Below are positions 20,418 to 26,583 of a DNA stretch of 26,583 nucleotides, piece by piece (position 1 is the stretch's first letter; each line of letters begins with the position of its first letter). Source of the DNA: JBNKVT01 sp050299335 (lineage in GTDB: Bacteria; Pseudomonadota; Alphaproteobacteria; Rhodobacterales; Rhodobacteraceae); assembly GCA_050299335.1 (NCBI GenBank), contig JBNKVT010000060.1:1-26583 (forward strand), in the 5' to 3' direction. Both the position numbers and the translations under genes were made by a program. A model generated the notes under the pieces. The model saw only the letters and a list, made by a program, of their open reading frames with translations, was not told the origin of the DNA and searched no databases.

Positions 20418-22031
20418 ATGTCTATCAAGGATCAGGACCTGATCAATCGTATTGCCACGGGCGCCAGGCTTGGCCGGATTTCACGCCGCGATTTCATGAG
20501 CTATTCACTGGCGGCCGGGATGACAACTGCCGCAGCAACCGGGCTCTGGACCACGAGCGCGCGGGCCCAGGGTACGCCGCAGCGTGGCGGCACTTTCCGC
20601 TGGGGCATCCATGACGGCAACACCGGCGACACCCATGATCCGGGGACCTATGTGACGCGGGTGATGATCTTCCTCGCCCATACCCACCGGTCCTACCTGA
20701 CCATGATCAACGGCGACGGCTCGCTCGGACCCGATCTCGCCGACAGCTGGGAGGCCAACGAGACCGCCTCGCAATGGACCTTCTCGCTGAACCCCAATGC
20801 CAGCTTCCACAGCGGCCGTAAGGTGACGGCGAACGATATCGTCGCCTCGCTGAACCATCACCGGGGCGACGCCTCGACCTCGGCAGCCAAGGCGCTGCTG
20901 TCGGATGTCGATGACATCACCGCTGACGGCGACACCACCGTGGTGATCACCCTGACCGGCGGCAATGCCGACCTGCCCTGGCTGATGACCGACTACCATT
21001 TCGCCATCTGCCCGGCCAACGAGGACGGCTCCATCGACTGGCAGTCCGGCGACGGCTCCGGCCCCTACCGGATCGACAGCGGCGAGTTCGGCGTCCAGTT
21101 CTCCCTGAGCCGCCACGAAGGCTGGCACGGCGAGGGTGCGTGGTTCGACAAGGTCGAGATGATCACCCTGAACGACCCGAACGCGCGCCAGACCGCTCTG
21201 GTCACCGGCGATGTGGATACGGTCAGCCAGGTCGATGTGAAGACCATGGCGCTGTTGCAGCGGGACCCGAACATCAACGTGTTCAACATCCCGTCCGCGG
21301 GCGCGATCACCATGCCGATGTTCTGCGACACCGCCCCGTTCGACAATGTCGACGTGCGCAACGCGCTGAAGCTGGCGATGAATCGCGACGAACTGGTCGA
21401 GAAGATCATGTTCGGGGCCGCGACCAAGGGCAACGATTTCCACCACTCGCCGGCCCAGCCCTACTGGCCCGACGACATCCCGCAGCGGGACTACGATCCA
21501 GACGAGGCCCGCTCGCTGCTGAAAAAGGCCGGGGCCGAGGGGTTGACGGTGAACCTGTCGACCGCCGACAGCGTCAGCGCCGGGGCCGTCGACATGGCGG
21601 TGCTCTATGCCGAACACGCCAAGGCGGCGGGGATCACTATCAACGTCGTGCGTGAACCCAATGACGGCTATTATTCCGATGTCTGGCTGGTGAAACCCTT
21701 CACCCTGGTCTCGTGGGGCGCCCGTCCGACGCCCGACGTGATGTACACGCTGGCCTACAAGAACGACGCGGCCTGGAACGAGAGCCACTGGCAGAACGAG
21801 CGCTTCAACGAGCTGCTCCTGCAGGCCAAGGCCGAGCTGAACGAGCAGGCCCGCGCCGAACAGTACCGCGAGATGGCGATGCTGGCCCGCGACGACGGCG
21901 GCACAATCATCCCGTTCTTCAACAACTTCGTCTATGGCGCGCGCGGCAATGTCGGCACGCCGGAGACGCTGGCGGCGAGCTGGGAAAGCGACGGTGCCCG
22001 CGCCGCCAGCCGCTGGTGGTTCACGGACTGA
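20418..22031 (+). CDS. ABC importer, family 5 substrate-binding protein with Tat signal
   Basis: This is a periplasmic receptor of a peptide/opine/nickel-type ABC importer, 537 residues. The N-terminus has a twin-arginine signal: ISRRDFMSYSLAAGM (about 21-35), a hydrophobic stretch and likely cleavage after SARA (about residue 50), so it would be exported folded. The mature protein has the SBP_bac_5 order: GGTFRWGIHDGN, then LGPDLADSWEAN, then FHSGRKVTANDIVASL, then AMNRDELVEKIMFGAA and PDEARSLLKKAG. The ribosome site AGGGAG sits before ATG 20418. It is first in the importer operon and is divergent from gbcA. Family 5 receptors bind peptides but also opines and other small amines, so a methylated amine is possible; the ligand is not visible from sequence. 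Confidence 0.93.
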   Translation: MSIKDQDLINRIATGARLGRISRRDFMSYSLAAGMTTAAATGLWTTSARAQGTPQRGGTFRWGIHDGNTGDTHDPGTYVTRVMIFLAHTHRSYLTMINGDGSLGPDLADSWEANETASQWTFSLNPNASFHSGRKVTANDIVASLNHHRGDASTSAAKALLSDVDDITADGDTTVVITLTGGNADLPWLMTDYHFAICPANEDGSIDWQSGDGSGPYRIDSGEFGVQFSLSRHEGWHGEGAWFDKVEMITLNDPNARQTALVTGDVDTVSQVDVKTMALLQRDPNINVFNIPSAGAITMPMFCDTAPFDNVDVRNALKLAMNRDELVEKIMFGAATKGNDFHHSPAQPYWPDDIPQRDYDPDEARSLLKKAGAEGLTVNLSTADSVSAGAVDMAVLYAEHAKAAGITINVVREPNDGYYSDVWLVKPFTLVSWGARPTPDVMYTLAYKNDAAWNESHWQNERFNELLLQAKAELNEQARAEQYREMAMLARDDGGTIIPFFNNFVYGARGNVGTPETLAASWESDGARAASRWWFTD

Positions 22032-22050
22032 TCCGTTTGAAGGTAAGTTG

Positions 22051-22078
22051 GGTCCGGCACGCGATCGTGCCGGACCCG
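22051..22078 (+). terminator. Strong hairpin after the binding-protein gene
   Basis: GGGTCCGGCACG (22051-22062) pairs perfectly with CGTGCCGGACCC (22067-22078) around CGAT, 20 bases after the binding-protein stop; a short T-containing stretch (CGTTTCGT) follows. Such hairpins between a receptor gene and its permeases often give partial termination or protect the 3' end, leaving more receptor than transporter. Confidence 0.7.
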
Positions 22079-22197
22079 TTTCGTCATGCGCATTTTCAAA
22101 GAACCGCCCGCGTCGCCGATCCGGGGACGCGCAAGGCGGCGCGGATGACGGATAGGGGACTGTGCCGGCCTGGCCGGACGGAACGAGGGGAAGTCTG

Positions 22198-23154
22198 ATG
22201 GGCGATCTGCTCTCACTCATACTGAAACGGCTGGGACTGGGTCTCGTCACGCTGCTTGTCGTGTCGGTGCTGATCTTCTTCGCCGTGGAACTGCTGCCGG
22301 GCGACACCGCCCAATCGATCCTTGGCATGGGCGCGACCGAGGAAACCGTTGCCGCCCTGCGAGACCGGCTCGGCCTCGACCAGCCCGCACCGATACGCTA
22401 TCTCGCCTGGCTCGGGAATGCGGTCACCGGGGATTTCGGCGTTTCGGCGGTCTCGGGCAATCCGGTGACCGAGGTGATCGGCCAGCGTTTCCTCAACACG
22501 CTGTTCCTGGCGGCCTATGCGGCGGTGATCGCGGTGCCACTGGCCATCACGCTCGGCATCATCGTGGCCCTCCTGCGCAACACCGTGTTCGACCGGGTCG
22601 CCAATGTGCTGACCCTGACCTCGATCTCCTCGCCGGAATTCTTTCTCGGCTATATCCTGATCCTCTATCTCGCGGTGAAGGCGCCGCTCTTTCCGGCCAT
22701 CGCCAGCCTGAACGACGGCATGTCCTTCACCGAGCTTCTGCACCGCACCTTCCTGCCGGCCCTGACCCTGGTGCTGGTGGTAACGGCGCATATGATGCGG
22801 ATGACGCGGGCGGCGATCATCAGCCTGCTGGCCTCGCCCTATATCGAGATGGCGCGGCTGAAAGGCGTGCCGCCCTGGCGGGTGATCGTGCATCACGCGC
22901 TACCCAATGCCTGGGCGCCGATCATCAACGTGGTGGCGCTGAACCTGGCCTATCTGATCACCGGCGTGGTCCTCGTCGAGGTGGTCTTCGTCTATCCCGG
23001 CATCGGCCAGGCACTGGTCGATGCGGTGTCGAAACGCGATTTCCCGGTGGTGCAGGCGGCAAGCCTGATCTTCGCGGCGACCTTCATCCTTCTGAACCTC
23101 GCCGCCGATGTCGGCGCGATCCTCACCAATCCGCGCCTGCGGCATCCGAAGTAA
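22198..23154 (+). CDS. ABC importer permease, DppB/OppB type
   Basis: This is the first membrane subunit of the importer, 318 residues, the standard length. It has about six membrane segments, starting with LGLGLVTLLVVSVLIFFAVE. The family N-terminal sequence LLPGDTAQSILG and LRDRLGLDQPAPIRYLAWLG follow. The EAA loop that docks on the ATPase is YIEMARLKGVPPWRVIVHHA with LPNA after it. VFVYPGIGQALVDAV near the C-terminus is typical of DppB proteins. I chose ATG 22198, which has GAGGGGA upstream; an in-frame ATG 12 codons earlier is not supported. It is followed 12 bases later by the second permease. Confidence 0.93.
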   Translation: MGDLLSLILKRLGLGLVTLLVVSVLIFFAVELLPGDTAQSILGMGATEETVAALRDRLGLDQPAPIRYLAWLGNAVTGDFGVSAVSGNPVTEVIGQRFLNTLFLAAYAAVIAVPLAITLGIIVALLRNTVFDRVANVLTLTSISSPEFFLGYILILYLAVKAPLFPAIASLNDGMSFTELLHRTFLPALTLVLVVTAHMMRMTRAAIISLLASPYIEMARLKGVPPWRVIVHHALPNAWAPIINVVALNLAYLITGVVLVEVVFVYPGIGQALVDAVSKRDFPVVQAASLIFAATFILLNLAADVGAILTNPRLRHPK

Positions 23155-23166
23155 GGGGACAGGTTC

Positions 23167-24405
23167 ATGAGCATGTTCGTTCTCGCCTATTACGGCACCC
23201 TCATCATCGCCTCGGTGATCCTGGCCTATATGGAAAAGCGCAGCTGGTTCATGATGGTGTTCTCGCTGACGCTGATCTCGCTGGTGGTCGGCATCGTCGG
23301 CGGCGTACCGGCCTTGCGCATCATCGTCGGATTCGTCACCCTTCTGGCCTTCGCCGCCGGCATGTCCTACGCATTCAAGGAGTTCCTGGTCCAGATCACC
23401 TCGCCCGATCTGTCGAAGGAACTGCGCACGGCGCCGCTGACGGCCTCTTTCGGGATGTTCGTCATCTTTGTCTACGCCGTCGCCGGCATCTTCGCCCCCT
23501 GGATCGCGCCACACGGCGAGGCGGAAGTCATATCCAGCGCCTTCGCACCGCGCGACGCCAACATGCTGCTGGGCGCCGACCAGCTGGGCCGCGACATCTT
23601 CAGCCGCATCATCTACGGGGCGCGGAACTCGGTCGGGCTGGCGATGCTCGGCACGATCGGGGCCTTCTCGCTTGGCGCCTTCGCGGGGCTTCTCGCCGCG
23701 GTGAAGGGCGGCTGGTTCGACCAGTTCATGGGCCGGTTTGCCGATGTCATCATGTCGGTGCCGTCGCTAATCTTCGCGCTGCTGATGCTGTCGATCTTTG
23801 GTGGCTCGCTGTCGTCCGACACCACCAGCTTCTGGCTGCTGTTCGGCTACACCAGCGTCCTTGCGGTCCTGGTCCTGGCGGCCATCGTCTTCGGCTGGAT
23901 GAGCCTGGTCATCGGTATCGGAATTGCGGTTGTCGCGGCCATTGCCGTCGGCCTGGCCGGGAGCAACCTGTTCAATCCGTCCGAGATCATTCTGATCCTC
24001 GTGGTTGCGGTGATCTACTCGCCACGGGTCTACCGGCTGACCAGGGCGGTAGCCGGAAACGTGGTTGTCATGGACTATATCGAAGCCGCGAAACTCCGAG
24101 GAGAACGCGACTGGTACCTGATCCGCCGCGAGATCCTGCCCAACGCCACCGCGCCACTGGTGGCGGAATTCGGTCTGGAATTCTGCTTCGTGTTCCTGCT
24201 GATCGCGGGCTTGAGCTTCCTCGGTCTCGGTATCCAGCCGCCGACAGCGGACTGGGGCTCGATGGTGAAGGAGAATGCCACGCTGATTTCGTTCGGGGAC
24301 TTCACCCCGCTGATCCCGGCCGCCGCCATTGCGCTCTTGACGGTATCGGTGAATTTCGTGGTCGACTGGATGCTGTTCCGGTCCTCTGGTCTCAAGGAGA
24401 GGTAA
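23167..24405 (+). CDS. ABC importer permease, DppC type, with extra membrane segments
   Basis: This is the second membrane subunit, 412 residues, about 110 more than a usual DppC/OppC. Residues about 1-70 form three additional hydrophobic segments (for example TLIIASVILAYM and VFSLTLISLVVGIVGG) before the normal start of the family, around KELRTAPLTASFGMFVIFVY. The core then follows: LLGADQLGRDIFSRIIYGAR (about 135-153) and FADVIMSVPSLIFALLML (191-208). Residues about 214-273 are a second insertion, with hydrophobic stretches (VLAVLVLAAIVFGW, IGIGIAVVAAIAVGLAG), where ordinary DppC goes straight on to SPRVYRLTRAV. The EAA loop IEAAKLRGERDWYLIRREIL and LPNA is intact, so it should still couple to the ATPase. 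The ribosome site overlaps the end of the previous gene. Confidence 0.92.
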   Translation: MSMFVLAYYGTLIIASVILAYMEKRSWFMMVFSLTLISLVVGIVGGVPALRIIVGFVTLLAFAAGMSYAFKEFLVQITSPDLSKELRTAPLTASFGMFVIFVYAVAGIFAPWIAPHGEAEVISSAFAPRDANMLLGADQLGRDIFSRIIYGARNSVGLAMLGTIGAFSLGAFAGLLAAVKGGWFDQFMGRFADVIMSVPSLIFALLMLSIFGGSLSSDTTSFWLLFGYTSVLAVLVLAAIVFGWMSLVIGIGIAVVAAIAVGLAGSNLFNPSEIILILVVAVIYSPRVYRLTRAVAGNVVVMDYIEAAKLRGERDWYLIRREILPNATAPLVAEFGLEFCFVFLLIAGLSFLGLGIQPPTADWGSMVKENATLISFGDFTPLIPAAAIALLTVSVNFVVDWMLFRSSGLKER

Positions 24406-24406
24406 G

Positions 24407-26065
24407 ATGGGTAAATTCAAGGACTCCGACATCCTTCTCAAAATCCGGGGCCTCGAAATCCAGGGCTATTCCGACGAGACCTGGGTCGATATCATCAAGG
24501 GCGTCGACCTGACCCTGCACCGGGGCGAGGTTCTGGGGCTTATCGGCGAATCCGGGGCCGGGAAATCGACCATAGGTGCTGCGGCCATGGGTTATGCCCG
24601 CGACGGCACCCGCATCTCTGGCGGCACCATCGAGTTCAATGGCATGGAGCTGACCACCGCCACCAGGGGCGAGAAACGCGCCCTTCGCGGGGCGAAGATC
24701 GCCTATGTGGCGCAATCAGCGGCGGCCTCGTTCAACCCGGCGCACAAGATCATCGACCAGCATACCGAGGGCCCGGTGCAATACCGGATCAAGAAGCGGG
24801 TCGAGGCCCAGGAAGACGCGATGGAGCTCTACCAGCGCCTCCGCCTGCCCAATCCGCAAGAGATCGGCTTTCGCTATCCGCACCAGGTCTCGGGCGGTCA
24901 GCTGCAGCGGGCAATGACCGCAATGGCCATGTCCTGCCGCCCCGACCTGATCATCTTCGACGAACCGACCACGGCGCTGGACGTCACCACCCAGATCGAG
25001 GTGCTGGCAGCGATCCGCGACATCGTCGATCAGTTCAACACCGCCGCCATCTACATCACCCACGACCTCGCGGTGGTGGCGCAGATGGCAGATACGATCA
25101 AGGTGCTGCTGCGCGGCGAGGAGGTCGAACAGGCCCCGACCGCCCAGATGCTCGACGCGCCCAAGGAGGATTACACCAAAAGCCTCTGGGCCGTCCGCAG
25201 CTTCCAGCGGCCGCAGAAATCGCGGCCCACGGACGACACAAAGCCGGTGATCTCGGTCCGGCATGTCGATGCGGCCTATACCGGCGGCGACAAGGTGCTG
25301 GAGGACGTCTCTTTCGACATCTATCCCGGCATGACCGTCGCGGTGGTTGGCGAAAGCGGCTCGGGCAAATCGACCACGGCGCGCTGCATCACCGGTCTGC
25401 TGCCGCCGATGAGCGGCGAGATCCTCTACCGGGGCGAGCCCCTGCCGCCGCGGTTCCTCGACCGGACCCGCGACCAGCTGCGCCAGGCGCAGATGATCTA
25501 TCAGATGGCCGATACCGCGCTCAATCCCAAGGTGCAGATCAGCGAGATCATCGGCCGGCCGGCGCAATTCTATTCCGGGCTGAAGGGCCCCGACCTGAAA
25601 CAGCGGGTGGACGAATTGCTGGACCTGATCGAGCTCGATCCGGCGAAATACTACAACCGCTATCCGCCGGAACTGTCAGGCGGCCAGAAACAGCGCATCG
25701 GCATCGCCCGCGCCCTGGCCGCCGAGCCGGAATTCATCATCTGCGACGAGGTGACCAGTGCGCTGGATCAGCTTGTCGCCGAGGGTATCCTGCGCCTCCT
25801 CGACCGGCTGCAGAACGAGCTGGGCCTGGCCTATATGTTCATCACCCACGACCTCGCCACGGTGCGCTCCATCGCTGACGAGGTGGTGGTCATGCAGCGC
25901 GGCAAGGTGGTCGAACAGGGGCCGAAGGACGAGATGTTCACCCCGCCCCATCATCCCTATACCGATCTGTTGCTGAGCTCGGTGCCCGAGATGGACCCGA
26001 ACTGGCTGACCACGCTGCTCGAAGAGCGCGGGGTCGACAATGTCGGCGAGGGGGCCGATGTGTGA
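24407..26065 (+). CDS. ABC importer ATPase, fused DppD-DppF type
   Basis: This is a single 552-residue protein carrying both ATP-binding domains of the importer. The first has Walker A GESGAGKST (about 47-55), signature VSGGQLQRA (about 160-168) and Walker B LIIFDEPTTALD. The second has GESGSGKST (about 315-323), signature LSGGQKQRIGIARAL (about 422-436) and FIICDEVTSALD. Both have switch histidines in YITHDLAVV and FITHDLATV. After the second Walker B, the ends of a C-terminal oligopeptide-type tail are seen (HHPYTDLLLSSVPEMD). It starts one base after the permease stop, with a ribosome site inside the end of that gene, so the operon is tight. This is the last recognisable gene in the window. 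Confidence 0.95.
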   Translation: MGKFKDSDILLKIRGLEIQGYSDETWVDIIKGVDLTLHRGEVLGLIGESGAGKSTIGAAAMGYARDGTRISGGTIEFNGMELTTATRGEKRALRGAKIAYVAQSAAASFNPAHKIIDQHTEGPVQYRIKKRVEAQEDAMELYQRLRLPNPQEIGFRYPHQVSGGQLQRAMTAMAMSCRPDLIIFDEPTTALDVTTQIEVLAAIRDIVDQFNTAAIYITHDLAVVAQMADTIKVLLRGEEVEQAPTAQMLDAPKEDYTKSLWAVRSFQRPQKSRPTDDTKPVISVRHVDAAYTGGDKVLEDVSFDIYPGMTVAVVGESGSGKSTTARCITGLLPPMSGEILYRGEPLPPRFLDRTRDQLRQAQMIYQMADTALNPKVQISEIIGRPAQFYSGLKGPDLKQRVDELLDLIELDPAKYYNRYPPELSGGQKQRIGIARALAAEPEFIICDEVTSALDQLVAEGILRLLDRLQNELGLAYMFITHDLATVRSIADEVVVMQRGKVVEQGPKDEMFTPPHHPYTDLLLSSVPEMDPNWLTTLLEERGVDNVGEGADV

Positions 26066-26583
26066 CGCCGGATAGCCGGGTTGGCAGGTTGGGGGCCGAG
26101 GTAATCCCGAGCGGGCGCGATGCCGGAGTATTTCCGGCAATGTCGGTATCGACCCGCGCCTTCTCCCACGCATCCCCGGACAAGACGGGGACACCGTGTA
26201 TTGAATTTCTCCAACCGTGTCCCTGATTACACACGCTTTGATCACGCCGTGATCGGGCAAGGAGCAATACCGACTCCCCTCTGCCCCAGCTAGGAAATGA
26301 GGGCCAAGTCCGACCCAGGGTGGGCGCTGTCCCGTGCCCTCTGCTACATCGCTTTTTGGCGCAGTCACATCATAGCGGCCCCGCGTTCAGCCCGTGTCGG
26401 CAACGCGCCCGCCCTGGGGCAGGGCAATTGCATTTGGGTCCGCCTGTCACGGGAAACCCGCCTGAGGTTCGGTTTCTCCCATTCGAGCCAACCCCCAATC
26501 CCGCCCCAAATCCATAGCTTCGCCGTCCCCATTTCTCCCCGCTCTACACCCGCACGGTGCGACCAGCACCGGGCCAAGCCCGA
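26066..26583. other. Terminal stretch without a convincing gene
   Basis: After the ATPase stop, 518 bases contain only short overlapping open frames without ribosome sites or recognisable motifs. A 15-bp palindrome, GATCACG and CGTGATC, lies at 26240-26254. The stretch may hold the operon's 3' end and the upstream region of a gene beyond the window. Confidence 0.5.

Noticed and set aside
20505..22328. A 607-codon minus-strand frame opposite the binding-protein gene
   Set aside because: It is antisense to a well-supported family-5 receptor, and its composition is typical of a shadow frame.
26365..26577. A 70-codon minus-strand frame at the right end
   Set aside because: There is no ribosome site, no recognisable motif and the composition is unusual; it is too weak to call.

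Overview
The window looks like a chromosomal segment of a GC-rich alphaproteobacterium, most probably of the Rhodobacteraceae. The strongest evidence is a circularly permuted two-piece tmRNA gene (about 4045-4358), an alpha-type SspB beside it, and a sarcosine oxidase / Rieske demethylase cluster typical of marine and soil Rhodobacterales. Most of the window is GC-rich. Two AT-richer patches (about 1-1560 and 3300-4000) carry an IS1595-type transposase end, a small putative DNA-binding protein and a barstar-like gene, and look horizontally acquired.

Layout, left to right. 1-1447: end of an ISXO2/IS1595 transposase, a 61-residue companion ORF, and a coiled-coil/winged-helix hypothetical. 1612-3296: a YadG/YadH-type ABC-2 export pair. 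3378-3779 (minus): an orphan barstar-like gene. 4010-5063: permuted ssrA (tag ANDNHAPVALAA) followed by sspB, the adaptor that hands ssrA-tagged proteins to ClpXP. 5108-10334: single genes for a PmtA-like methyltransferase, a Tag-like DNA glycosylase, a FrnE-like DsbA protein, a small secreted protein, a sulfotransferase (minus) and a YghU-type glutathione transferase. 10509-11453: a divergent VOC protein / double-HxlR-domain regulator pair sharing a palindromic site.

11617-19461 (minus): methylated-amine catabolism. gbcA-gbcB (Rieske oxygenase and its flavin/ferredoxin reductase, expected to convert glycine betaine to dimethylglycine) lie upstream of soxB-soxD-soxA-soxG (heterotetrameric sarcosine oxidase, sarcosine to glycine plus a C1 unit on tetrahydrofolate). 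The middle step, dimethylglycine to sarcosine, is not encoded here. Divergent from gbcA, 20418-26065 (plus) encodes a complete family-5 (peptide/opine-type) ABC importer: Tat-exported binding protein, two permeases and a fused double ATPase. Its position suggests uptake of a substrate for this pathway, but the sequence does not show the substrate.

Between genes there are many palindromes. They include a double-hairpin element present twice with compensatory stem changes (7615-7660, 10455-10499), a 21-bp palindrome present twice (10359-10379, 11566-11586), a run of three inverted repeats (6692-6843), and a 12-bp tandem repeat in the gbcA upstream region (19607-19678). I found no CRISPR array, rRNA or ordinary tRNA.
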